NCBI GenBank assembly: GCA_025330725.1
Contig: JAIWND010000005.1
Location: forward strand, 248,001-312,000
Direction of reading: 5' to 3'
DNA from: Chlamydoabsidia padenii
Lineage: Eukaryota; Mucoromycota; Mucoromycetes; Mucorales; Cunninghamellaceae
Length of the DNA: 64,000 nucleotides
In this document: in pieces, positions 46,501 through 57,613 of the stretch
Layout: the number at the start of each line of letters is the position of its first letter
How positions within the stretch are numbered: the first letter of the stretch is position 1
Program-made: the position numbers and the translations under genes
Notes under the pieces: model-generated
What the model saw: the letters and a program-made list of their open reading frames with translations, nothing else
What the model was told of the DNA's origin: nothing
Databases searched by the model: none

Positions 46501-49500
46501 AACGAAGTATGCTCCAACACTATCGATCTTATGCTCATGGAAATGCTCGGGTTAATGTACAAGTCGAACGTCTCGAAGGGGTGCAACCAGCAACAATCTC
46601 AACCGACATCTATACCTGGAGCTACTGTCGCCACTGCTCAGGTCACACCAAGATGACGCCAATGTCCGACAATGCTTGGAAGTACTCGTTTGGGAAATTC
46701 TTGGAACTGCTCTTCTATCAACAAGTATCAACGAAAAACTCAGGAACACTTGGTGGTGGCGATGCATCAACAGTCTGTATTCATGAACTCTACCGAGATC
46801 ATGTGCACTTCTTCTCTATTCAAGGTCTGGCGGTCCGTATCCAATATGAAACAATCCATCCTTTGGAGGTTTATGTCCCACCCATGCATTTATATGTCAG
46901 CCCAAGAATACTCTCTACAGCCAAGGATGATGCGCACGAATTGATCCGTAGTCAAATTACAAGATTCTATGATTCGGTGGTGGAACGAAACAAGAACTTT
47001 AACTACGATGTGGTACAGCCTACTGGTGTAGATATATGCAAGGATCAACTACAGGAAATGTCGGGCCGTGCTCTTGGTGAAAAGAAAAGTCTTCTCCAGT
47101 ATCTTCAGTCGGTTTATGCAACTACGGATTCAACAGACGCTCTTCAACTCAACATTGTCCGAACACATTTGCAAATGAACGTATTACAATGGGATGCGGA
47201 GTATGCGGAACTGGTCCGACAACATGTAAAACCTGAACGCGAACTTCGACGACTGACGGCGACACACTTCCGAAAGATGCTCTCGGCGGATGACTCGGCT
47301 GGACGAAACAATACAAACACTCAAATGGCAAATGTGGATCTACGAACTCAAAAGGCGACAGACTCAATTGACTTGCCCTTGTTGGATGTTGGTTTGGATG
47401 GTTATCCCCCTGACTTTGATACTGGACTATATGGTACGGTGCCCGAAAGAAAGACAACTGGAATAATGGACTCGGTGACATTGCATCAACAACCCCATTT
47501 GGGCGAATCACCAACATCGACATCACCTTGGATTGGCGAAGAGCAGGGTTTTGACTCTATTTTGGAACGAATGGAAGCAGATCATCTATTACATCAACAG
47601 CTACACAATACTCCACTTCCTTCAATCACACCACAACTGATGGCCGACGACGACGACAAATCCACCATCATTGACTCGGACGTTGCTCGGAGACTGTCTT
47701 TGGAACTGATGCACTCGATGGATTATGCGGAAAACAGTGACATGATATCGAAAACAACATCTCGAAAATCAGCTACATCATCATCAAGCAACAAGCGTCA
47801 AAGAACAATGTCCCATCGTCACCTGGATGCTCACACTTTGCCCGAAACAAGCATTCTTCGATCAAAAAGCTCTCCATTATCACCAACCACTGGGCAACAT
47901 TTATCACGTATTCCACAACGCTCATCAGTGGATACTCGGAAAAAGGCAGCGGCGGATACACCGACACACTTACCACGAAGGATGGACAAACAAGGCTCTT
48001 CTACCAACAACAAGCGAGGTGTGGCAAAATCAACAATAATTGGCGATGGAACAACAAGCGACTCCTCAACAGTAAAAGCTGACATACCACTAAATGGATA
48101 TCGGTATGGTTATAAAGGATCGACAGAACGACTACAACAAAACGGCAACAAACGACACCTCCGCCTATTGCAATCAGTCAGTACAAGCCGACTCTATGGC
48201 CATCATCAGCAGCAATTACAAAAGTTTACAGATGGGTCAGCCAAGGGATCAAAACATCAGCAACATAATGTCCGATACTCCTTGCCTCCGGTGAAATTGG
48301 CCATGACTTGCAGCTTACCTCGAGTCCCAGCATCAGTGACACCCGGATCAACATCCTCGTCTTCCAACTCTTTGATACGATCACGAGCAGTACGACAACG
48401 GTTGGAAAGCAAATCCTCTATTGAAGTCTATACAACGGTGCGCGAATTGGTTCGTGAAGAATCTGATGATGAATTCCAGGCGACGGATATGGACGAATCT
48501 GATTTTGACGAAGATGACAAGAAGGATCAGCTATTTGACGACCAAGGCAGCGACAATACCGACTTGGACGTGGACGATTCACAGTTTTACAGCAGCAGGC
48601 GGACATTCTCTTTGACACAAACGGATGAATACGATGAATCACTCTGCCGAGATGAACCAGCAATGGAGAAGGCTTACATACAACATCGACGATTACAATA
48701 TCACCATAATCCACGTATGAATAGAAGGACTTATTCTGCTGTATTGCCTCTCCTTACCTTGGATCCCGATGACAATGCCAATGAGCCGATTAATATATCT
48801 GGTCCACAACACTACAACACAATGCCTGCATTCTCGGAATTACGGAATGGGGCCAATATACATTCGTCTACAAGTAGCAATATGGTGTTAGGTAAAGAAT
48901 AGAAAAAGAAAAAGTCAATAATGATTGTTTGATTGATTTACTTTTTTTATTTTTTATTTTTTATTTTTTTTTATACTATTAGATTCTTCTGGAATGGAAA
49001 TCTCACCTAGTGGTATGGAGCGAAACTCGCTGATGAAGGCGATTGCGAATATTTTGGCGGAGAAAGGTCTAGGTAACCTTTTACCGTTAGAATACCCACT
49101 GTAAGTTACTTTTATGCATAATCACTCCTGTGTATTGAACCTTTCTTCTTCCTTTTTGTTTTCTCTCTTTCTAAATAGATCATCTTTGGAACATGTTTTT
49201 CCAAAATCAATCATTGTGGTACGAGAAGATGAACCCAGTACCATTGTGGCGGCCGCACTATCTTCGGATGATTACATTGGACGACTTTTTGAAATCCGGG
49301 AACAATACATGATGGACAACACCAATACCAACAATATCACAGTCGACGAAGTGGACAATGAAAAGCAAGTAAATAACAACATGGATATAAACAATTCACC
49401 AGCAGATATGTTTATCGAACGCACCCTACGATCCAAATCTGGCATCCACATGAAATCATGCAAGTCGGGGGTTAAACTCGGGCGGAGTAAAAAAAGCAGG

Positions 49501-50655
49501 GCCCACTAACACAACTTTATTTTTTAGATTTTACGGATGGTACGACGAAATTCTTTTGCAAAATCTTTTTTGCTGAACAATTCGATGCATTGCGACGAAA
49601 CTGTGGTTGTGATGAAAGTTATATTGCATCATTGGCTCATTGTGCCAAGTGGGATTCTTCTGGTGGGAAATCAGGATCTGTGTTTTTGAAAACCAAAGGT
49701 AAACAACACACACACACACACACACACATTATGGAATACTTATTTTGGACTAATGTAGATGGAAGATACCTATTGAAACAAATATCAAGATATGAAATGG
49801 ATGCCTTTTTGAAGTTTGCCCCGTCTTACTTCCAATACATGTCAGAAGCATTCTTCCATGAAGTAAGTACCTACCTACCCCCATTGTTATGATACTGACA
49901 TTTTACTATCATAGCTTCCTACAGTGCTATGTAAGATTTTTGGACTATACCGGGTTGGATACAAGAATATGACAACTGGACGATCGATACGAATGGATAT
50001 CATGGTGATGGAAAATTTATTTTATGACCGCTCTGTGCAAAAGGTAAGGATAATGTGTAGAATATGACTGATGATGACTAACCCTTTAATTGAAGATCTT
50101 TGATTTGAAAGGATCTATGCGGAACAGACATGTACAAGTAACAGGAAAAGAAAATGAAGTGCTTTTGGATGAAAATATGGTTGAATGTAAGTATAAAGCT
50201 TTACGATAGAATGACACTAATATCATGATGATTGCTATTTAGATCTATTCCAAACGCCACTATTCTTACATGCTCACTCCAAGCAGATGCTACGTGAATC
50301 TCTACATAACGATACGTTATTCTTATCTCGATTGGATGTCATGGATTACTCTTTGTTGGTGGGCATCGATGAAGAAAAACAAGAACTTGTTGTTGGTATA
50401 GTTGGTAGGTTGAAAAAGGGGGGGTGGAATGATGTTACGTGACACTAACCTACTTATTTTGCAGACTTTATTCGAACTTTTACTTGGGACAAGAAACTTG
50501 AAAGCTGGGTGAAAGACTCGGGCATATTTGGCGGCGGTGGAAAAGAGCCAACTATCATCTCTCCACGACAATATAGAATACGATTTAGGGAAGCCATGGA
50601 CCGTTACTTTTTGATGGTGCCTGACTTTTGGACAACAATTAATGCATCCTTCTAA
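42752..50655 (+). CDS. FAB1: Phosphatidylinositol 3-phosphate 5-kinase Fab1/PIKfyve, 2,426 aa
   Basis: Ten exons: 42752-43478, 43585-48891, 48983-49100, 49179-49459, 49528-49698, 49759-49862, 49915-50043, 50096-50186, 50243-50404, 50465-50655. FYVE domain at about 225-285 ([28 protein letters not shown], split by an intron). Cpn60/TCP1-like module at about 720-960 ([42 protein letters not shown]). Cys-rich CHK-like region near [15 protein letters not shown] kinase core from about 2,010 ([57 protein letters not shown]). It makes PI(3,5)P2 on endosomes and vacuoles. Long Ser/Thr/Gln-rich linkers raise the length. The intron 49460-49527 needs a GC donor. An alternative start is the ATG at 42782. 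Confidence 0.95.
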
Positions 50656-51759
50656 ACACACATACACACCCCATATACCAATCTATTATTACTTTATATA
50701 TCTATATCAATATACACCAAATCATATTCCTCCCCCCCTTATTATCATTTGTCAATAAAAGAAAAACATAACTTGACTCAATATATGCATATGACATTGG
50801 ATTTGGTGGTTAACACATGATATTTTTAAAAAAATAACGTCTTACATTTACCTAAAAAAATATAGTCAAGTACTTTGTTCACCAGTTGGCCTGATATTTA
50901 GGGCTAACATATTCCCCTGGGCGGGTAACTTGGAATATTTCGTCGAATAAGCGGAGAATGAAATATCAGTTAGTATGTGGTTTCCTTTTCTTTTGGCCGA
51001 AGCCCCGTACCCTTCCCTCTCAAAGGAGGGTTGCCAGCCATATTCTTATTCCAAGAACTGACCGACATGTTGTTGTTGTTTGTCAAAGAAGTGGACATCC
51101 CCAATATGGATCCAGTATGGATCACATTTTCAACTTTCCCGTAGTGATGTATTGTCAAAATATAACAATCTTATACAGGACATTGGCCATCACAGTTCGC
51201 ATTAATAAACGAAAAATTAAACTCACTGATTATTTTGAAATGACGCCTATAGGAAGCCACTCGGTCTAAAGCTTTACTCCACCTGAGCAAAGTCGGGATT
51301 TAAATTGCAAATTCATATTCTGCATGAAAGTCCCCATTGGCAAATTTCCTTTCACACTCAGAGCTAATCTACATGACGAGCAATTCACGTTTGAAAAAAA
51401 AAAATCCAAAGTCTTTTCACCATAATATACACGACAAAAAAAAATCCATGATTTTGACATGATATTCCATGATTTGATCATGTATCAAATAGACCGCGTA
51501 CCCCTTAACTCTACGCCCAACTTTCCCCCCCCCCCACCTTTTCTTCCTCGAGCTGGCCCGAAATACCATTTATTTGGGAGGACTACCAAAAACAGAAAGG
51601 ATCAAGATCATTTTGCATATACTGACCACCATATTTTGTGAACCCCGCATTTTTTTTTTTTTCACATCGATTCCATGATCAGTTAATCAAAGTTTTATTA
51701 AAGTAGTAGTTAAAATAACAAAGGATTATGAATTAGAGGGAAAGAATCTATTATTACAA
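50656..51759. other. 1.1-kb tail-to-tail region with an orphan promoter motif
   Basis: Between two convergent genes I see no supported coding sequence. A good motif copy (GTCGGGATTTAAA, 51292-51304) and C-rich stretches are present. Frames of about 60-100 codons exist but have no recognisable domain. Confidence 0.5.
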
Positions 51760-52946
51760 TTAGAGCTTTGCACCACCACTAACACCGCCATCCACGACAA
51801 TCACGGCCCCAGTGACATATTGGCCAGCTTTGGAAGACAAGTAGATGCAAGTACCAGCAATATCTTCGGGAGATCCAATTCGGCGCAAAGGAATCTGGCT
51901 TTTGATGACTTCTTCGAAAGCATCCAAAGTGGCCTTCATCATTTTGGATCGGAATGCTCCTGGAGCGATGGCATTACAAAGAATACCTTCAGAGCCTAGT
52001 TGGGACGCCATGTGTTGTGTCATCATATGTAAACCGCTTTTGGATGCAGAGTAGGCAAAGGTGGATTGAGGGGGAGGTCGAAGGCCATCTATTTAAATAT
52101 AAAAGAAAGTGTGAGGAAGAGAGAGAGAAGGGAGGGGGTGTGTACAAGATAAGTACTTACCAACACTGCCAATGTTGATGATACGAGATGGGGTTTCCAT
52201 GGTTCCTTTTGCCTTCAATAAAGGCAAACATCTACATATGTACAAAAAGTCAGTATTGTTGGGATAAAGGGAGGATGACTTACTTTTGAGTGAGGGTAAA
52301 GATACGTGTCAAGTTGAGATTGAGGACTTTTTCAAACATGTCATTAGGATAATCTTCAATAGATTCATTAAAGTTAGTTCCACTGTTGTTCACCAAGACA
52401 TCCAAATCTATGAAAAAGAAAAGTGTTAGCAAATGCGGAGTAAATTAAAGAGTGTTATGTTCCCTTACGGTCTTCATGTTTGCTTAGTTCGTCAACCAAT
52501 CGTTGACATTCATCTATAGACGATAAATCAGCAGGAATAGATATACATTGACCAGGACCTTGGTTGGATAATTCTTGAGCAACCTAAATCACATAGTATA
52601 ATAATCATTGTTAGAGAGAGAGAGACCCCTTAACACTAACCAGCAACACTACTTTCTTTTTCTTACCTTGTTACAAACAGAGGCCGTGCGTGAAGCAATA
52701 TAGACTTTAGCTCCGGCAGATACAAACCCCTATAAAAGAGAAGGACATTACATTCTATTGATCAAGATTAAACCAACTACTTACAGTAGCAATCATAAGA
52801 CCGATCCTTTAATAAAGTAGAGATTGGTTAATTCGTTTGTTAGATTTTATATATATATATATTTTATATAAACTACCCTACCCGCGGCCACCACCAGTGA
52901 CAAGAACAACCTTGTCTTTGACGTCAAATAGCTTGTTGATATCCAT
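51760..52946 (-). CDS. Short-chain dehydrogenase/reductase (SDR)
   Basis: Seven exons, 52946-52882, 52806-52785, 52729-52667, 52583-52469, 52407-52284, 52231-52161 and 52088-51760, give 262 aa. The classical SDR features are all present: TGGGRGIGLMIA cofactor loop, NNSGTN (NNAG position), catalytic Ser in NIGSVDG, YSASKSG (Tyr and Lys of YxxxK), and the PGAFRSKMM tail. Ala-Ser-Arg after beta-2 (YIASRT) suggests NADP(H) preference. It resembles beta-ketoacyl-ACP-reductase/RhlG-like fungal SDRs; the substrate cannot be read from sequence. Exon 2 is 22 nt. A promoter-motif copy lies 85 bp upstream. Confidence 0.9.
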
Positions 52947-53206
52947 TGAATATGAGAGTGATTGAAAGTTGGAAGAAGAGAGACAAAAGAGGCGGTAAAA
53001 TAAAATGACCGCCAGATTTTATATGCCTAAATCGGGATTTGAATTATAAATATGCTGACAATCGCAAATTACCCCACAAAAGATAACCATGCCCATTTAT
53101 GACATAATATGATTAAGACGAATAGAGAGAGAGAGAGATGGTTTATTTATATATTTTACAAAACGAAGGAGAGAGAGAGAGAGTAAAAAGGTAGAAAGAT
53201 ATCATG

Positions 53207-53238
<32 letters not shown>

Positions 53239-53307
53239 GAAGAGTGGGAAACTAACTATAAGGGAAGAAGGGGAAGGGGGAATAAGTGATGATGAGGGAA
53301 TCCTGTT
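52947..53307. other. Intergenic: SDR promoter and PEX13 3' flank
   Basis: Contains the motif ATCGGGATTTGAA (53031-53043), a GGCGGTAAAA/GACCGCCAG imperfect inverted pair (52991-53014), GA runs, and an AAT trinucleotide run near 53207-53235. No gene. Confidence 0.6.
53031..53043 (+). promoter_or_regulatory. Recurrent promoter motif copy (ATCGGGATTTGAA) before the SDR gene
   Basis: Eleven of 13 match the consensus, 85 bp from the SDR start codon. Confidence 0.6.
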
Positions 53308-54668
53308 TTATGATGAGACAGGAGTCGTTGGATTTGGCGCCACGAGTTGTTGTTGTTGTTGTGTTGGTTGAGCATCAGGACCTGCAGGACCTGCAGGACC
53401 CTTTTGAACGATTTCGACATAATTCGCAGGGAACATACCCATAGTGCCGTCCCGAAGTCGACCACGCCACCATTGACTAGTTGCATTTGTATTTGGATCG
53501 GTTTTGGATAAGATAGCGACGATATCACCCTTCTTCAAATTGAGTTCCATAGGAGATTCCGCTGTAAAGTCATAAGTAGCACGTGCGAATTCCAATTTAG
53601 AAGGATCGATTTGTTGTTCTTGCTGACCGGGGAGTATACCTTGTTGTTGCATCATCTGTTGTTGTTGTAATTGTTGATTTGATGATATGCGTTGAATCAA
53701 TTTGTGCATCAAATAAGGAATACCCACCACCATAGCCAAGAAGACCCATAATGGTTTACGAGACATTTTGGGTTGAGCAGCAGCTTGTTCAAACTGTTGG
53801 AATTCAGCAAGATTCATTTCCATCGCAGCAGGTTCAGTACGGCCCGTGATCTTGTTGAAGACTCTCTTGACAAGACGGTATAAAGCAAAGATGCTAAAGA
53901 CTTGACCAAGATAAGATTTCAAATGCCCGAGTTGTTCAGCCACACCAACCATGGCCATAAAACTAGAATGAGTGGCCATAAATGTCGAGTCAAGCATCTG
54001 AGCGAATCCACCAAACGCCCCAACGATTTGTTCAATCACCTGAAAAGTAGCTCGGGTGCCCATTTCCATTTGTTGTGTCAGTCCAGGTTCCTCAGGTCCA
54101 TACATGCCACCCATTTGATTGCCAAAGCGGTTGTAGCCACCCATGCCACCGTACATGCCACCCATGCCACCCATGCCATAGCTCGAGCCGTAGCCACCAT
54201 AACCACCGTATCGACTGGCCATCCCACCGTAAGATGAGCCGTAGCCTCCATAAGAAGAGCCATAACCACCCATACCATAGCCAGTAGTACCATAACCAGT
54301 ACCATAGCCTGTGGTGCCATAGCCTGTGGTGCCATAGCCTGTGGTGCCATAGCCTGTGGTGCCGTAGCCTGTGGTGCCATAGCCAGTGGTGCCATATGCT
54401 ATAATTAATAAAGTATTATCCAATCAATTAATACCAATGTTATATACAATTTGTAATTATTCTACTTTTTTTCTTTTTTCTTATCTACTTTACCTCCAGG
54501 TCGGTTCATTGTGGTCATGGATGTGGAGGAAGAACGATCGGGAATAGGAGGAGTGGTGCCCGTTGATGATGGTGTTGTTGTAGCTGCAATGGCGCTAGAG
54601 GGACTGGTGACTGTATTCGTAGTTGCTGTTCCGTTATTTACTTCCCAAGGTTTAGGAGGAGAAGGCAT
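53308..54668 (-). CDS. PEX13: Peroxisomal import-docking protein Pex13
   Basis: Exons 54668-54494 and 54398-53308 give 421 aa. The N-terminus starts MPSPPKPWEVN, as in Pex13, and continues into a Gly/Tyr-rich tract. Then comes the conserved membrane part (RATFQVIEQIVGAFGGFAQMLDSTFMATHSSFMAMVGVAEQ; LKSYLGQVFSIFALYRLVKRVF; RKPLWVFLAMVVGIPYLMHKLI). Residues about 320-390 form an SH3 domain (FARATYDFTAESPMELNLKKGDIVAIL; WWRGRLRDGTMGMFPANYVEIV). Pex13 forms the docking complex with Pex14 and binds Pex5; its YG-rich region is known to phase-separate into the peroxisomal pore. A five-residue repeat enlarges that region here. Confidence 0.95.
54283..54398 (-). repeat. Coding tandem repeat in PEX13 (15-bp unit, Gly-Thr-Thr-Gly-Tyr)
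   Basis: Seven or so near-identical GTTGY units at the start of the Gly/Tyr-rich region, followed by degenerate YGSSYGG units. Unit identity at DNA level suggests recent slippage. Confidence 0.85.
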
Positions 54669-55255
54669 CGTCAAGTATTAATGAGAGGGGATATAATATA
54701 TGTTGATAAAAGAAGAAGGAAGAATCAAGTACCGACTCTGGATGAGGAAAATAACAGAAAGGAAAAAGAGAAACCTCTAAAAGATTTTTCTTTTTCATGA
54801 TTTGTCATTACCATCGGAGTTTTAATACATTCTTTCCTTGTGATAATGATTGGTCCCTTTTCCCTGTTAGTTAAAAAAGTCTCCTTAAAACACTGCATCC
54901 TATAAACCACACTTCAACATGAATGAAATAGCATGCAGGATGAAAGGGCAAAGGATACCACTTGTGAGCGGGAAATGAAAAGGGGGTGTGATTAGAGTTG
55001 AAAGGGGGTTCACTCATTAATGTTAATGCAAGATACTACTCGGCTTTATCAACGGTAAGTTTTTTTCCCCCTCGAATCATTGGTCTTTTATGTATAGTTT
55101 ATCATAGTCAGTGTATCTCTATCAGCACAGCTTTTGCCACAATCCTCCCTGTGGGAGCTTGAATTGAGACCCAGCATTAGCGGGATTTGAAGTTTAACGG
55201 ATATAGTGGCCAGAAAAAAAGTCTTCTTTTTCTTTCAGTTTTACAATCAACAGCA
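54669..55255. other. Divergent promoter region of PEX13 and the cyclophilin gene
   Basis: No gene. AGCGGGATTTGAA (55179-55191) lies 64 bp before the cyclophilin start. GAGCGGGAAATGAAA near 54967 is a weaker copy. Confidence 0.6.
55179..55191 (+). promoter_or_regulatory. Recurrent promoter motif copy (AGCGGGATTTGAA) before the cyclophilin gene
   Basis: One mismatch to the consensus. Confidence 0.65.
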
Positions 55256-56108
55256 ATGCCTTCACGTCAGGTTTACCTCGATATTGCTATCGGTGATACT
55301 ACAAAACATGCTGAAGAATCAGCACGACACGACAAGGCCAAAGCATGGGTAAGACAGTGGGCCAATACCTATGGATTAGACACAGACGACTTGGATGCTC
55401 TCCCAGCCCACGACAAGGAAACGGTGCGTGACATTCTCTCGAGCGATCCTACGGCACAACAAGAAAAATGGTTGGTGGATGCTCCTACAGGTCTTGGTGG
55501 AGGACGTTTGATCTTTGAATTGAGCGATACTCAATGTCCAAAGACCTGCGACAACTTTTATGCTCTATGTCAAGGTGGCAAGATTGGCAAGGCTTCCAAG
55601 AAACCTTTACACTACAAATCAACACATCTTTTTCGATTGGTTCCCAACTTTATAGTACAAGGTGGGGATATCACTAGAGGTAAATAATAACAAAACAGAA
55701 AAAAAAAAGAGGGGGGGAACTGACTAACTCTACATGCGTATAGATGATGGCTCGGGCGGTGATTCGATCTACAATGGCAAGTTTAATGATGAAAAGGCAG
55801 GATTGGTCAAGTTTACCAAGATAGGACAACTGGCAATGGCTAATAGGTAAAAAAGGATAACATGATGATAATGGACACTCATTGAAATTGTATCTAGTGG
55901 CAAAAACACCAATACATCACAATTCTTCATCACACTTAAGAACCGGGATGAAAATACAAAGGCATTTGACAAGATTGGTGGGAAATATGTGATCTTTGGG
56001 CAAGTTGTCGATGGATTCAACGTACTGGATGAAATCAATAGTATACCTTCAGAAAATGAAACACCCAAAGTAGATATAACCATTGTGGACTGTGGGGTAC
56101 ATGTTTGA
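55256..56108 (+). CDS. Atypical cyclophilin (peptidyl-prolyl isomerase fold) with large insertion
   Basis: Exons 55256-55679, 55744-55846 and 55898-56108 give 245 aa, against about 165 for a minimal cyclophilin. Beta-1 (RQVYLDIAIGD) is followed by some 75 extra residues rich in charged helices (AEESARHDKAKAWVRQWANTY; LDDLDALPAHDKETVRDIL). Then the fold resumes: GGRLIFELSDTQCPKTCDNFYALCQG. The active-site segment reads FRLVPNFIVQGGD, keeping Arg, Phe and Gln; GQLAMAN and SQFFITL follow. The loop carrying the cyclosporin-binding Trp reads TKAFDKIGGKYVIFGQV, with no Trp. Catalysis is possible but cyclosporin affinity is probably low. No signal peptide or organelle tag is seen. Confidence 0.88.
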
Positions 56109-56137
56109 ATCGAATAAAAACCTGATTTGCTGGTAAT

Positions 56138-56150
56138 GACGGAATTTGAA
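56138..56150 (+). promoter_or_regulatory. Recurrent promoter motif variant (GACGGAATTTGAA) before DHFR
   Basis: Two mismatches to the consensus, 65 bp upstream of the DHFR ATG and only 29 bp after the cyclophilin stop codon, so this promoter overlaps the upstream 3' UTR. Confidence 0.55.
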
Positions 56151-56205
56151 ATATACTGGGGCACTTGTTGGTGGACCTTTCTTCTTCTTTACTATTATTT
56201 TTTTT

Positions 56206-56211
56206 ATGTAA
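56206..56211 (+). promoter_or_regulatory. Minimal start-stop upstream ORF (ATGTAA) before DHFR
   Basis: ATG immediately followed by TAA, ending 4 nt before the DHFR start codon at 56216. Start-stop elements can stall initiating ribosomes. Confidence 0.5.
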
Positions 56212-56215
56212 AACC

Positions 56216-56590
56216 ATGACTATCGACAAACCTCAAGTTGAACACGATATTATAGCTATTGCTGCAGCACTAGGTGATTCGCATGGTATTGGCTATCGAC
56301 AAGATTTACCGTGGAGTATTCCAGGCGATTGGGAATGGTTTCAACGCATTACCACTAAACCATACAAGCACCTACAACAACAACAACAACAAGGAGGGAT
56401 CAGCACTGATATTATCGATAACCTTCTTACGACAATCGAACCGTATCAATTCGAAAAGGATTCTGATTGGCACAATGTTGTTATTATGGGACGGCTATCT
56501 TGGGAATCTATACCGATGAAACAACGACCTCATCATAATCGATACAATATCGTTGTCTCCACTCAAACAACCTACAATGTGTAAGTTACC

Positions 56591-56621
<31 letters not shown>

Positions 56622-57015
56622 CATTGACTGACTCTTTTCCTATAGACATGCTGTAGAAAGGTGGGAACATGCGACATTGGTAAATTCAATACAAGAGGCT
56701 CTAACGCTGGCCATTCAACTTAAAAAGACACAAGGCCGGATCTTCGTCTTGGGTGGGGAACAGATCTACCGCCAACTGATTGAACTTGACACGCCACACT
56801 GCACTCATATCCTTCTCACTCATGTCCACCACCAACCCACACCAAATGATGATAACAAGATTGAATGTGATACCTTCTTCCCAACTATTGATCCAACCCG
56901 ATATAGAACTGCCTCCCATCAAGAACTCCAACACTTTGTCCAAGAAATCGTGCCTGCGGGATTACAAACTCATGATCCATTCCAATATGAATTCAGGCTG
57001 TACGTGCGACAATGA
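56216..57015 (+). CDS. Dihydrofolate reductase
   Basis: Exons 56216-56580 and 56646-57015 give 244 aa. Signature segments are IIAIAAALGDSHGIGYRQDLPWSIPGDWEWFQRIT (the Asp takes the place of the catalytic acidic residue), HNVVIMGRLSWESIP, RYNIVVST, GRIFVLGGEQIYRQLI, and a C-terminal FEFRLY-like YEFRLYV. It reduces dihydrofolate with NADPH for thymidylate and purine synthesis. About 30 residues with a Gln run (QQQQQQGG) are inserted after PYKHL, and another short Asn/Asp loop occurs near HHQPTPNDDN, making the protein longer than the usual 190-220 residues. Confidence 0.95.
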
Positions 57016-57613
57016 TTGGATCACCTAGATTGCTCTTTAGTATAGATACCCACCCTTTCCCTTTATTTCTTCTTTTTCTTCTTTATATCTAATAAAACAT
57101 TCTTTACTTGACATGACTTTTTATAATTTGGATAAACTAGTAAAAAGGGGTCTGCGTATGGTTGATTCGACAATCAATGCTTGCTTTGTTATTATTTGCT
57201 ATATGCTATGGTCTATTACCATCACTTGGAGCACTGTGGGTGGACCGATTGCCGAGAAACTGTATTATTGATGTCGTGGTTTTTAATCTGGTCTTTTATT
57301 GGTCAATAAAGTTCATTCATGTGAATCATGTCCCTCTGTTTTACAAGCATATTGGTTATTTATATACTTTAGTTAAAGACGAGGTTTTATTTTAAATCAA
57401 AATGGTATAAGGGTTGGATAGTTATAAAGATAAATATAAAGTGGAATATAGATACAATTAGATGGTAAAATGAGACTACAAAAGAATATAAGGCAGATGC
57501 CCTCCATCGTCACTTTTTAATCTATACACTAAAGTACAACTATTACTATAGCCAATGGTATACAACCATCGACAAAGGCCAATGATGACCAAAAGAGAGG
57601 AAAGGAGGGAGGA
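57016..57613. other. Tail-to-tail spacer of DHFR and the multi-pass membrane protein gene; one small hydrophobic ORF
   Basis: On the plus strand, an ATG at 57177 opens 72 codons to a stop at 57395. The product has two hydrophobic stretches (MLALLLFAICYGLLPSLGALW; VVVFNLVFYWSIKFI). No promoter motif or homology supports it, and AATAAA at about 57091 belongs to DHFR. Otherwise empty. Confidence 0.3.

Noticed and set aside
50958..51269. 103-codon plus-strand frame in the FAB1-SDR spacer
   Set aside because: No domain, and both strands have similar short frames; the nearby promoter motif alone is not enough.
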